Assembly: GCA_029747585.1 (NCBI GenBank)
Contig: JAPEVF010000762.1
Span: 1-21,692 of the forward strand
Direction: 5' to 3'
From: Pleurotus djamor
Lineage: Eukaryota; Basidiomycota; Agaricomycetes; Agaricales; Pleurotaceae
Length of the DNA stretch: 21,692 bases
The translations under genes were made by a program, and so were the position numbers. Below are positions 8,975-19,502 of this stretch, piece by piece. Below the pieces are notes generated by a model, which had not been told where the DNA came from, did no database searches, and was given only the letters and a program-made list of their open reading frames with translations. Each line of letters begins with the position of its first letter. Within the stretch, counting starts at the first letter, position 1.

Positions 8975-10741
8975 ATGGTACGTCCCTATACTCTCATTTC
9001 TTTTTCCGTCACTTCTAACTGAGTTCAACTGACTGGTCTACGCGTTTAGCCCATCTTTACCAACCATGAGGTTCAGAAAGCCCTCGACAAAGAAATCGCC
9101 ATACACCGAGCCGCCATCAGCACGCTCAGCAAGAAAAGAAACGAGCTCAGCGCTATCAATATGCTTCCCAATGATATCCTGAGCCAAATATTCGTCGTAT
9201 ACAAGCAATCATTCTATTTCTCGCTGCCAGACGAACCAGAGGATGACGAGGATGCTGAAGATGAATTCCGTTCCTGTGTCATTGGCGGCGCGTGGACCAA
9301 CATTCTCGGCATTTGCAGCCATTGGAGGAATATTCTACTGGACACGCCCCGATTCTGGTCTACCATTGGCTTGTCCCCAGAGTGTACGCCATTGATACCA
9401 CTCTACTTGGATCGTTCAAAACACGTCCCTCTGTCGGTTCATATTTCCATGTCCGGCGACACACCCACAAATTTCCACTTTTTCTGGACTGCGGTCTCGG
9501 CAATTCTTTCACAGAGCTCTCGACTTGAGCGTCTGTACCTTGATTTTGAAGAAGAAAACGAGCTCGACGCGGAGAAGTTCTTCCAGGGGATGACTGACGC
9601 AACCCCATTTCTCCGTTCATTGAGAATCGATATGCAAACTCTGGGGAATGGGTTCTTTGGTCCAATCTCGCGCCTTACTACTCTGCCTTGGGGGAGCTTG
9701 TCGGCGCTATGTGTCCTAGAACTTGGGGATGTTCTCTTCCCCCCGGATATACCAGACCTTCCTTCTCTGGACACCCTTATCGTATCGTGCCCGCCTGCGG
9801 ATGATGGGCTAAATGTCGAATGGATAGTCACCTTCCTCAGTCATACCCCGAACATCAGAGTTGTTGAACTGAGGCGCGTCACCTGCGGAAATCCTGCCCA
9901 GTCAACCTCTCCCCGAGTCCGCCTTCCTGCTCTCCAGAGACTGGCATTACATGCTCACAAATTATCGGCGCTCAAGATGCTCGAATCTCTGGATCTTCCG
10001 TTCAGAGCCATGCAGACTACATTCAGCGTTTGGGAAAAGTTTCCGGTCCACGATCACGGTCTCAGCCGGCTCCCCGCTCTCCTGGCGGGGAATGCATCCA
10101 CTCCCCAAGATGCGATCAATATGAAGTTGATCGTAAGCAGCCTAACTCTTCAGCTGCGCCCCGTCGATGAAACCACCCAGTACCCAAAGGTTGAGTTGCA
10201 CCTTCCACATCTATCTCGAGCCCTCAAAGTCTTCTCTCAAGCTCCCTTATCCCACGTCACCGAATTCACAATTTTGCAGCCACAAGCAATGTCCAGTCCC
10301 GTCGTACCTGGTGACTGGCTGCGCATGCTCCACCCGATGAACGACCTCCAGATCCTCAAATTCACGGACTGTGACCTTTCACTGATACGCAACTTGGCCA
10401 AAGGAATAACTGAGAACCCGTCCTTAACCGAGGTCCTATTTGAAGAGGTTATATGGATCAAGTCACATGGTGTTAAAGCCCATGATATCACCGAGACGCT
10501 GAAGGCGCTGAGAACCTTCTGTGATCAGCGAGGCAAGGACGGCCATGCAATCCACAGGTTAATCTTCCGGAAGTGTGCTATCATGTCGAAGACTATCAAC
10601 ATCGTCAAGGCCTTTGCTACGGTGGACTGGGATGGTAACGGGTTGGAACTTTGGCAAGAAACAACTTCGGGTAGCGGAATATGGGAGCTCCGAGAGGTCG
10701 AGTCGGATGAGCCGATGAGGGAATCAGACGATGAAGCTTGA
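8975..10741 (+). CDS. F2: F-box-like / leucine-rich-repeat-type protein
   Basis: Model: exon 1 contributes only ATG 8975-8977, then a 72-bp phase-0 intron 8978-9049 (GTACGT...GTTTAG), then one exon 9050-10741; 564 residues. Residues 1-38 form a helical heptad-like leader (MPIFTNHEVQKALDKEIA). The F-box core starts at LP 40-41 (NDILSQIF), with an acidic insertion DEPEDDEDAEDEF around 60-72 and CSHWR after it. Leu-rich strands fill the body, and the tail is acidic (ESDDEA at the C-terminus). Family role: Skp1-binding adaptor of an SCF ubiquitin ligase; substrate unknown. The first ATG inside the long exon (9161, Met39) sits at the F-box edge. It is rejected as the start because the upstream 38 residues align without gaps with F1 and F3. 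F3 follows in the same orientation after 187 bp. Confidence 0.9.
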
Positions 10742-10928
10742 AGCTTGAAGTTGGGTTAGATGTCGCCGGTCGGAGTAATTTGACTCTTGTATACTTACAG
10801 GTGGACCTTGGGTGGACGGACATAGTCAACGGTTCGAGCTCAAGCCCGAGCGCTTCTTTGAGCGCCTAGATATGCCAAGTTGTAGATGCGATAATCGCTT
10901 GTTTTTTTGGTTGTTTTTCCCGATACCC

Positions 10929-12698
10929 ATGGTCCGTCGCAGATTTTCCCTCAAACCCGCGCGCATTATGATTGAGTTCTGATAGGCATTCTTCACCGAC
11001 ACCGCCGCGCAAGCAGCTATTGACCAGGAAATCGCTACCCACAGAGCTGCCATCTACCGCCTAAAACTTCGCCGTAATTCTCTCAGCGCCGTCTACAACC
11101 TCCCCAGCGATGTCCTCTCGCTCATCTTCATCGAATACAAGCAGCAGACTATTTTTGACGAGGAACTTGGGTCATGGACGCCAGTCCTTCAGATTTGCAG
11201 CCGCTGGAGGCAAATCCTCCTCGACACGCCCCAATTTTGGGCAACCATCACTTTGCAGGACTGCTTCTTTATCTATCCAATGCTGGAGAGGTCAAGACAG
11301 GTCCCTTTAAATCTGTACTACACCTTATTCAAGCCCATCAACACCATTGATGAACGAACATACGAAGAATATCTATTTTCGGTGATGCAATGCTTCCAGG
11401 CAGGTGATCGGGTGGACAAGCTTTGTTTCAGCTTTGGTCCCAACCACGAAGACTTCGTTGGAGAGCTTCTGGGATACCTTGATGAATACAACGACGATAC
11501 CACCTCGATCCAAACGCTCAAACTCGAGTACCCCTCTGAAGAAGCCATTGATCGGACAATCTCATTTGAACAACACTTGCCTTGGTCAAAATTACAGCAT
11601 CTTCGCTTCCTTGAGCTCAAAGACGTGCTCATTCCAGTCAATCAAAATACGCCCATCATCCCGTCACTCACCCGCTTAGTCGTTACCTGTGAAGTGACAT
11701 TCAATGGCCTATCTGTTCTATGGGTCACCCAGTTCCTCAGGAAAACACCAAACATAGAGATCATCGAGCTGGACGAAATTATCCACAACAACGAACACTT
11801 CTCTCAGTCAAACACCCAGATTTCCCCAGTTTTCCTGCCCAAGCTTAAAACACTTCGACTGAGCGCAGAGAAGCTCGATGCATCGCGGCTCCTCGATGTT
11901 CTCCAGATACCGAATGATGCACGAGTTTCTGCGACATTTTCCGGGATTTGGCATCAAACCGATTCTTCGGTGTTCCTTCCAAGTGTCAAAGCACTCTGCT
12001 CGCACCTCTCTTCTGACAGATTCCCACAGAAACTCGTCATGGTGTTCAACGATCGGTCCAAACTCTTCGAGCTCAAGCTCTTCGCCTTGGAGAACGACAC
12101 CCATCCCTTCCTGGATCTAGCCGTCCCAGTATTTATTTCAGAACGAAATATGTACTATGGGTGGTGCTCCTTGGCGTTCTCATTCTCCTCCGTCGTCCAG
12201 TTAACAATTGACGACTATATCCTCACCAACGACGACTTGTTGTCCCTATCCAACATCCTGCTGGCATGTCCCAACCTCCGAAGGCTCAGCTTGGGCTCTT
12301 TTGACGACTCAGAAGCTTCGAGTCTCTTGACCATGATGAACAGAAACTATGATAGTGATAGCGGTCGAAGTGGCATTATCGCCCCCGAGCTACAGGTTCT
12401 TTCCGTGACGTCTCTCAGTTGCTCTCCGACCGGCGGGGGGATACTCAGACGACTGCAGCCCGACAACCCGACGCAGCTGGCATCTTCGTTTCTGAAGTTC
12501 CTTCAGGAACGACGCGCGATGAACATTCCCATCCTCGAACTCTACATCAAGGGATGGAACTTCCCGCCGGAGGACATTTCGCGACTTCAGGAGCATGTTG
12601 TGGTTGAGGTTGAAGGGTATCCAACTCCAACCTGGGAAACCACCGAAGTGGACGATTTGATGGAGTTAGGGAATGGCGTGTTTCAAAGTGTTCAATGA
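10929..12698 (+). CDS. F3: F-box-like / leucine-rich-repeat-type protein
   Basis: Model: ATG 10929-10931, phase-0 intron 10932-10985 (GTCCGT...TGATAG, 54 bp), then one exon 10986-12698; 571 residues. The leader MAFFTDTAAQAAIDQEIATH is close to F1 (MVFFTDTSGQ). The F-box core begins LPSDVLSLIF (40-49), followed by CSRWRQILLDTPQFW. The rest is rich in L-x-x-L-x-L strands, with a conserved segment (L-L-A-C-P-N-L-R-R-L-S-L) typical of leucine-rich repeats. The C-terminal end (LQEHVVVEVEG) matches F1 (LQEHVTVEWDG), so the homology is full length. It is probably an SCF adaptor (family knowledge). F3 appears closer to F1 than to F2 at the N-terminus. The reading frame is intact. Confidence 0.9.
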
Positions 12699-13491
12699 TT
12701 CACGCTAGGTGGACTCACCTAGAGTGTAACCTTGATCTCTACAGTAGACTATGGCGTGTGCTATGGAGTCAGGACTGGCTTGGCTAATATGCCAGATGCA
12801 TGCTTATTATGATACGTCAAGGATCCTTACACTCACAAAGTCATTCTCAAGGTTCCAGATACCTCCCGGTTATTTTCTAGGACACTTGAGTGTAAGTACT
12901 CTAAAATGACTCAAGGGGACCAATCTTTGTGTCTCCGTTGATGGCTCTTATCACTCTGTACGTCGTTTCATTCTTTCAGGTAGGTATCCGTAAGACTGAT
13001 CTCCCATGGTATCCTAGGAGACGGAGAGATCTTTGTAAAGCGTGTCGCCCAGTGTCCAAGCCATTCATTGATGCGAACAAGATGGCGCCACGCTGTGAAG
13101 CGGTGACTGGTGACTACGTGAGAGGAATGATGCACGACGAGCGTCGGAAGCCGCGACCGCGAATCTTCATCCATCCTCCCAACTTTCCCAACTTGAGCGG
13201 CCGCGGCACATGGATGTCACAAACTTCAGCGATAACTCAGTCTCAACCATTGAATGATCGACTAATCCGGTTCAAGACGAAGGCACTTAAAAGAGGGAAA
13301 ACGAATGCGGGTTTGTACTCCTTTGATATTGAATTTCAAACATAGTTCTGTTGGACCGAACTGATGACCGTTCAACGTAGGTATTCATCGAAGAAGCTAC
13401 AGCTGTCCATGATAAACGCCAACACAGGTTTTTTTCCGCTTAAAAAGATGTGCTCTCCCTCAGCCATACCCTCAGTCATACCTTCTACCCC
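12699..13491. other. Intergenic region between F3 and Z1
   Basis: No confirmed gene. One plus-strand ORF with an ATG at 12941 runs to 13345 (134 codons, with an R-D-L-C-K-A-C-R block and a basic middle). It has no recognisable domain and less of the codon bias seen in the surrounding genes. It could be a small hypothetical gene or chance. The stretch just before Z1 is pyrimidine-rich. Confidence 0.35.
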
Positions 13492-15051
13492 ATGTCTCTA
13501 GCGATGCTTAACAACAACTTGGATGGTGCTCTCGGTGTACCTTTCCAAGCCCTTCCCCCCTCCGAGTCATTGACATTCCCCACCGAACTCCCCGAACTAC
13601 ACATAGACAACACTGCCTCTACGCGATTAACCTTAAACCTCTCCGACTTCCTCAACCTGCACGACGACATACTCTATCAAATCCTACACCTCCTTGATCC
13701 CGAGGACGGGCTATCCCTCCTCAAAGTTCCTTCGCTTCGATCCTTGCTCTGTCCTTCCTCTTCCGAGATGGCCAAGCCTTTATGGCATTATTGGATTCGC
13801 ATGGATGGGGCACCGGAGTGTCCTGCTGGTGTGAATATCCTGAGATGGGTGGATGTGTTGTTTGGAGAACACATTTGCGACGTGAGTCCTTTCCTTTATT
13901 TCCATGGTGTCGTAGTTCTTAACGGACGGTTATTGGTATTTTAGACGTGTGGTGACCTGAATACACTTCCAGAGCCACGGCTTTTACGAAGGATTTGCCA
14001 GCTTTGTAGGTCTAATCCAGAGCTGTGAGTCCCTCCCTATTTCACCCTTGCGCGTGGAATCTCACGGATCCCTTGTAGTGCCGTATTACTCCCCTGCAAC
14101 TCTGCAGGGTTACACTCGTCGCATCCTTTGGCTTGCCTTCCTGCTCCAGATGGAATGCCGACCCTCTCGACGTTTCAAACCCACCTCCTCAACATGCCTG
14201 CTCTCTGCGTAAACGTCTCGGGGGTGAGACTTGAGAACTGCAAGGATCAAGCTCGTACACATGTGATATACCTAAACCCGGAGTGGTATGTTGTTCGTAC
14301 GAAGATGTACACGATGAACGATGTCGAGATGGATGAGTATATCCGGCAGGTGGGAGAGGTTGTTACTGCTGTTTATGAGGTATGTGTTCAAGTGTTACTA
14401 TTTTACCGTCGGGTTCGTTTCTTCGTGAGCTGATATAGCGGCGCGTTCATGAATCTTACGAGCAGAAAGAAGATGAACTCACCGCTTGGATAGCGAAATA
14501 TCGTACGCTGAAGAAGGCTTCATGGGTGGCTGCGCAAGAAACCATCCTCGCGACGTACGTCCCTCATCAATGACATGGATTCATCATTCTAGTGGCTGAC
14601 CGCCGTATTCCTGGTGTAGTATTATTGGAACCTTGCGCCCAGGCTACTCGGAGGACGAAGTAACCCGCACATTTTATAAATTATGGTTCACTCCGACCTT
14701 GAGACACCATAATCGTACGTGCTTCGTCCTTCTCAACGCATAAACTGAATCTCTGTATCACGTTTCCGTAGCTTCTATCATCCAAAAGCTGGGAAAAAGT
14801 CTTGCTCGTACTTTGCGTAATAACTCACGCATGCGCGCCGAGCGTGCATGCAAGCATCCTGGACGACGGCCATGTTATAAATGTAAGTATTTGAGGCGTT
14901 AATTTCGTGCGGGTGTGATATGGAAGACTGGGAGGTGGTATGATGCTTCAAATTCTGTGTCCGTCTTTTACTTCCTTGTAACCTTCTATTACATGTTGCG
15001 AGCGTAGCCATGAAGGAAACCACCATGTTTATAATGAAGGGGGTAGCCTAG
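13492..15051 (+). CDS. Z1: F-box-like protein with CX2C-X15-CX2C zinc finger
   Basis: Model: 13492-13881, 13945-14024, 14079-14379, 14439-14554, 14620-14714, 14772-14882, 15008-15051; 378 residues. The first five introns are 54-65 bp with GTGAGT, GTATGT and GTACGT donors. An F-box-like segment lies at about 50-85 (LHDDILYQILHLL). A zinc-finger pattern follows: C129-DT-C132 and C148-QL-C151. The C-terminal half is a charged helical region, with WIAKYRTLKKASW before intron 4 and FTPTLRHHN before intron 5. This domain order is common in Agaricomycete F-box proteins. The role is probably SCF-linked recognition, not shown here. Intron positions and phases from exon 4 onwards match Z2. The 3' end is uncertain: the last intron is 125 bp, and without splicing the frame ends at 14902. 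After the TAG at 15049 the same frame stays open to 15252. Confidence 0.75.
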
Positions 15052-15255
15052 GGGCATCAGACTGTCATCTTGGCTGGAGGCGTCTTTTGCAATTGCCATC
15101 TTTCCTCTTTACCTCTTCGACCCCCCAGCAACGACAGCGCGTTTCTCGTAGATGACCGCCATTATATGCGCCACAAATCTCCTCTAATCCCCTTCTGGTG
15201 GGCTGCCATGATGGAAGACGAACCAGAACAAATTCGTTGTCTTCCCCAGTAAGTA
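15052..15255. other. Tail-to-tail spacer between Z1 and Z2
   Basis: This segment is open on both strands. The plus frame continues that of Z1 after its TAG (block MRHKSPLIPFWWAAMMEDEP) and meets a GTAAGT donor at 15250. The minus frame (15259-15065) starts with an ATG overlapping the Z2 stop region and has a Cys/Arg-rich block (RETRCRCWGVEEVKRK). At most one is real coding sequence. The spacer may be the lost 3' part of Z1 or of Z2. Confidence 0.35.
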
Positions 15256-15950
15256 TCATCGAGGGCGGCGAACATTAATATCGGGTTCAATATCTAGCCA
15301 AATCCTCTCTAAAGTGGATTCTAAACGCGTGATGAGCTGCATGCGGAGGTAAGAATTAAGATATTCAGCTTACCATTGTAATGGCGCAAAGTGGGAGTAA
15401 AGGTCAGACAATGTAACACATATGCAATGCGAGACCGTTCATGCCCGAGGGCGAGGCAACGAGACGTTACTCTGTGGGTAATCCTCATTCAGAATATCAA
15501 TACGGACAAGACGCAGGAAGGACTGACTCCGAGATCATGGTGTTCTGAGCAGCCACCCAAGAGGGTTTTTTTAGACCGGGATACTCGGTAATCCATTTCT
15601 TGAGGTCGGTTTCCTTCTAGGCAATGTCCAAGTTGGTCGGATAAGCGGCGGGAAATAAGTTCAAGAGCGGAATGAGAGTACATACATCATAAAAAGCGGT
15701 TAGCAGCTTCTTCCTCCTCTCCAAGTACTCCATCGTCTCTGCCTTCATCCGTTCAGTGAGGCCTAACTTCTCATCAACGTCCACGGTCGCGTCATCAACC
15801 TGACTCCCATCCAGTGGAACCGTCGGCGACACCCCCAGCTCCATGAGTTTCGCGCATACTTCAAACCATTCTGATGCCAGATAGGTCGTAGAGGTTACTT
15901 TTCCTCGGGTACGAGGAGCAGATACCAGTGGATACCTGACTCCTCAGACG
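15256..15950 (-). CDS. Z2: inverted paralog of Z1, C-terminal part (5' end unresolved)
   Basis: Recovered exons: about 15950-15686, 15616-15528, 15471-15374, 15320-15256, with introns of 69, 56 and 53 bp (GTATGT, GTCAGT and GTAAGC donors). Blocks match Z1 in order: TYLASEWFEVCAKL against IYLNPEWYVVRTKM; KKWITEYPGLKKPSWVAAQ against ELTAWIAKYRTLKKASWVAAQ (first residue T in phase); FTPTLRHYN against FTPTLRHHN. Intron phases 0, 2 and 1 are the same as in Z1. The terminal exon gives STLERIWLDIEPDINV and then TGA. The F-box and first zinc-ligand exons were not found upstream, where stops break the frame above about 15950. Z2 may therefore be truncated, or its 5' exons may lie among the exons at 16.0-16.4 kb. 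Function is as inferred for Z1. It lies tail to tail with Z1. Confidence 0.68.
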
Positions 15951-16021
15951 CAGCATTTCCAACAAAGGACGAGACATAGCATGAAAAATGGAAGGAGATC
16001 GCTGAGGACGACTTGGGATGG

Positions 16022-16376
16022 TCATTGACGGTCCTTGATGCCTCCGAGGAAATAAGGCTTCGTAAGGGGACACAATGGTGGGTATACCGGTAAGCCTGGT
16101 ATACTCGTATATTCGAGTTTGTGGATTCGGTATTGGTCGTCCCAATTTAGGGGGATGAATGTGCTTCCTGGATTAGGGAGTTGGAAGTCAGGTACTAGTC
16201 AGGTTGGATAGAGGGACTGTCGACGCACCATGTATCTACTCTAAAGTATGGCCCGCATTTTCTCCTCTTTACGCATTACAAACCCCGAGCCCTCGCTCCC
16301 ATTTCCTAGTGTACGTAGACGCGAAGAGGGAGGGAATAACTGGCTGCGCATCAGGCAGCGATGGCACCATGACGAC
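16022..16376 (-). CDS. H1: two spliced exons, paralogous to H2 (unknown family)
   Basis: Exon a is 16376-16284 (preceded by CACAG) and exon b 16163-16022, separated by a 120-bp intron (GTTTGT...GGAAG). Exon a has a Cys pair (W-C-H-R-C-L-M-R-S) and a basic stretch SSRLRTLGNG. Exon b carries NWDDQYRIHKLEY. H2 (19900-19503) has the same order, the same intron phase (2) and an intron of 118 bp. At nucleotide level, 26 of 33 bases match over the DDxYRIxKLxY block. The Cys pair could be part of a zinc knuckle. The frame ends at TGA 16022 unless a further intron intervenes. H1 may be its own gene or fragment, or upstream exons of Z2. The GTTTGT donor is weak. Confidence 0.45.
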
Positions 16377-16399
16377 CTGTGCTCCGAATCGAGCTGTAA

Positions 16400-17850
16400 G
16401 AGAACGAGCCTGATAGGGTTCCAGAACATTGATCTTGCTGAAAGAAGGCGAATCCCTGCGCTACTCAAGCACGGTTTCTGTATCAAAACCTTTCACTGAT
16501 CACCAATTCTTCTCCTTTCAATAACCCAGTCGAAGCCATTGTCTCTCTCGCGACGCTGCGCCGGGTAGCATGGGAGAAAGAGCTCGGCTGGGTACAGAGT
16601 GCGTGGTGGCTTGATTGGAAAGACAGACGTGCCAGAATATGGATAGAGTCGAGGTCGAAGTGAACGACGACAAGCTGGACGAAGGGCATGGAAGGAGCCG
16701 TGTCTTCGCATAGTCGCTGGGACGCTTGATAATTGATGGACGTAAACGGCTCCTTGATGCACGGCTGGGATGATCTCGGACTCGTTTTGATGGTCGTAGG
16801 CGTTGGGAACGGTGCCATAGCGCAGGAAAAGTTTCCTTGGAAGAGGTACAAGAGGTTGATACCTCCTGCTCGTCGACCTTCTTCTGCGCTCCCTAGAAAG
16901 TAGCCCACACGAACACGATAGTTCTTCGTCAACCATCCATCGACATCTTCGTCTTCGTCTTCGTGCCCCTCAACCTTCTCGCAGCCAGAACCATTCCTCC
17001 GCTCCCCTTGCTCTGCACCCTGTTCATGGCCGCAGGTCAGGAGTGAAGCTTCGCATTCGTTTCAAGGATCTGACGTTTTGATCGTCCCATCTGGGTCAAA
17101 ACGCCGCTTGTGGGGGAAGCATGAGTGGCCTCTTCGGAGAGGGCGATGCGAAGGTGCGGAGGTATGTACCCGCCATCACCATGTGGGTGTGTCAATGATG
17201 CACGCGAAAGGCTCGGCGAGTTGATCTGTACGATGATGTATTCGCGGTTCAATGGATCCAAGGCGAGCGTCGACAACGGAGGTACGAGGGGTGTACGGAG
17301 CCTGCATTCGAAGCAGGACGCTTACGGTGGTGAATTGCTCTTGAAAACATCGCAGGACTTCTTCGTCTTCCAGGACCCCATCATGCTCTTCTTCCTCCCC
17401 TCGTACCTCCGCATCCACTTCTTTCAAATGCTGCTGCGTCCCGTTCGTCTTCTTCGTCCCTTCTGGTTTCGCATCAGTGATTACCAGTCCTCCGCCTCAT
17501 TCCAGGCTGTGGTGTCCTCTTCTGAAGTTCCGCCAAGAAGGGAAGAACAAGGAATGAAGGCTCAAGGTTCAAGCCTCAACGCCCCAATGATCTTCATCGG
17601 CATCGTCTCGTTAGCCATGGAGTAAGGGAGGCTTCAGCGTAGTATTGGAAGAGTCGAGAGGGTGTTGCGCTTGGTGAAGGCACGACGCCTCGAGTCCCTT
17701 GACGGTATGGGACGGAGCGAGTGAGAGGTTTCGATGATGCAGGCTGACGATGACCATGAAGGAAACTCCTGGTCGCCGTCAAGAACACGAAAATGGTAGC
17801 GACATTCAAGGATCCAGGGGGGATAGATGAGAGGTGCACGGGGTAGCATC
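16400..17850 (-). other. Minus-strand coding-like zone without a resolved gene
   Basis: Several minus-strand frames stay open here. 17496-17176 gives 106 residues with an acidic segment (RGEEEEHDGVLEDEEVLRC). 17276-17037 has good codon bias (DPLNREYIIVQINSPSLSRA). 16932-16483 and 16936-16493 are about 150 codons each and overlap. A plus-strand frame 17125-17625 overlaps the first two and is probably antisense noise. No start, splice chain or known domain ties these together. A TCTTCG triplet repeat lies at 16947-16964. Confidence 0.3.
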
Positions 17851-18066
17851 AGCGACGGACTAGCCAGGTAGTAGCCAAGGGGAATGGTGAGTGTAAGCTC
17901 TCAATGACTGCGAGGGAAAAACGTACCTTTGATGCAGGATATGGATCACCGAAACCATAAAGGATCAGCGCTTCAGCCACGATGACGCGTCGTCTGCGTC
18001 TGCGTCTCCGAGCCTCCGAGCCGACTCAAGTCCACTGTTCCAACGCCCATGATTGGATTCCTGTCT

Positions 18067-18459
18067 CTATCCTGATATCACATCAAAGTCATTCTCATGC
18101 ACATATGTAGAGGATGCTCGGAAGATCGCACCCACTTCATCGACCCAGCATTTAGCATGACAAACCCAGGTGGGGACATTTCCTTTGTGTGATTCTTCCG
18201 TTTCGGAAACGTCGTTTGTGTTGCGAAAATATGCGTTATCCATGGAGCATGTGCATGAGTCCGTGACGGGGAGACACCAGGTCGCAGCACTGAACGTTGA
18301 ACATGAACGAACATTGATTGACGATGTGTTGTTGCCGGTTTTGGCGAGGAGTCCGCCCGTTGTGTGGTTGTGCTTGATTCGGGGTGCGTCGAACTCCGAG
18401 CGACTTAGGAGTAAACTCAGTAAAGGAGTCACCCAAGAGGAGGCATAGAGGAAGCACGA
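18067..18459 (-). CDS. Possible 3' exon of unknown Cys-rich protein
   Basis: A 130-codon minus-strand frame ends with TAG at 18067 and shows the C-ending codon preference of the confirmed genes. It is Cys-rich: C-S-T-F-S-A-A-T-W-C, then C-T-C-S, then W-V-C-H-A-K-C-W near the end. There is no ATG at its open 5' edge, so it would have to be joined to upstream exons, perhaps 18755-18702 and 18647-18562. Function is unknown. A plus-strand frame (18170-18448) overlaps and is the competing reading. Confidence 0.3.
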   Translation of the reverse strand, partial: SCFLYASSWVTPLLSLLLSRSEFDAPRIKHNHTTGGLLAKTGNNTSSINVRSCSTFSAATWCLPVTDSCTCSMDNAYFRNTNDVSETEESHKGNVPTWVCHAKCWVDEVGAIFRASSTYVHENDFDVISG

Positions 18460-18561
18460 TCAAGTCGAACGTCGACTCGCGTATGGAGAGTTGGACTCTA
18501 TTTCAGCCATGCGCTTTCATAGCTGATACAAGGCACCGGTTAGAGATACGAGTGGCCCTAC

Positions 18562-18755
18562 CTGAATTCGCAGGATCGAATGGCAACGCACAGAGGGCCA
18601 CTCTTTGCGACGGCGAGCTCCAACGTTGGGTAACGACGAAAGGCTGACTGTGAAAAATTTTCAGACCAACTCGAAGAGGAAGAAAAATCAAGTGAACTTA
18701 CCGCCTATGGGACAAATTCCTGTCCAAGTATGGGTTTCCCAGTGCCTCTCGTCGG
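18562..18755 (-). other. Spliced exon pair on minus strand (frame unresolved)
   Basis: Exon 18755-18702 follows a GTTTCAG acceptor. It is joined by a textbook 54-bp intron (18701-18648; GTAAGT donor, T-rich run, TTTCACAG) to exon 18647-18562, which ends at a GTAGGG donor with a CTAAC branch-like site downstream. The splice signals are convincing. All three frames of the second exon are open, so the protein cannot be fixed. One reading (RRYPTLELAVAKSGPLCVAI) resembles a Leu-rich F-box-protein segment, but this is weak. Confidence 0.35.
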
Positions 18756-19502
18756 CTGAAACAGTAACAGTAGTGCTAAGAGTCACAGAAGGCGGTCAGC
18801 AAGTCAGACGGGGACGATAACGACGTTGGATAGGGCAGATATGTAAAGAAGCGATAGGGGAATTCGAAAAGCGAAAGAGAACAGAATGTCCGTTAGATGA
18901 GAGTCGAGGAGAAACCGTGAAGCCAATTGTGTGCGAAACTTTAAGCGATGAAGGAAACGACGAACTATACATGTCCATTGTAAATGACCAGGTAGGTATA
19001 GGAAAGAGACGGCTGGACGCGGGGACATATCAGAAGGTAATATGCAGAGGACAGAGGTGGATACGTGATGAGATCGAGACAGAAGTAAAACATTGCAGGC
19101 GTGCTTTGGCGGACGCTAGTTGGTATAGCAGGTAATCAGCCAGAACCATGTCGTGGCGTTCATTCCCGTGCGGTACGACAAGAGGGATACTCTAGATCCA
19201 ACAGGTCCTCAAGTGGCGGTGGAGGTGGAGTGTTGGTTGATGTTATTACACGAAATGGATGACGTGACTTGCAACCGCAACATTTGCTGCGTTTGGTATG
19301 CGTTTGGGTGATCTGGGAGGGGACGGTGTGTCATTGGGATACGATGAAGCTCCTTGAAGTACGGCTTCATTTAAAGCTGAAGAAAAGGCTACATAACGTC
19401 GGAACTGAGGGCAGTGATGAATCCGGGGAAGGTTTCGTCGATCTCTTCGTTATGTGAGTCCGCTACTCTTGTTCTACCTTCGGAGTCTTATTCGCATCGT
19501 CT

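Noticed and set aside
9439..9831. 130-codon minus-strand ORF
   Set aside because: Lies wholly antisense to the intact F2 coding exon and is a shadow frame.
12929..13345. 138-codon plus-strand ORF as a confident gene
   Set aside because: No domain, no paralog here, a non-ATG outer start, and codon use unlike that of its neighbours. It is kept only as a possibility in the intergenic entry.
16947..16964. TCTTCG repeat as a CRISPR-like or functional array
   Set aside because: A simple triplet-type microsatellite without spacers.
17125..17625. 166-codon plus-strand ORF with a hydrophobic middle
   Set aside because: It is antisense to minus-strand frames with better codon use, has no domain, and the hydrophobic run comes from reverse-complementing acidic GAA/GAG codons.
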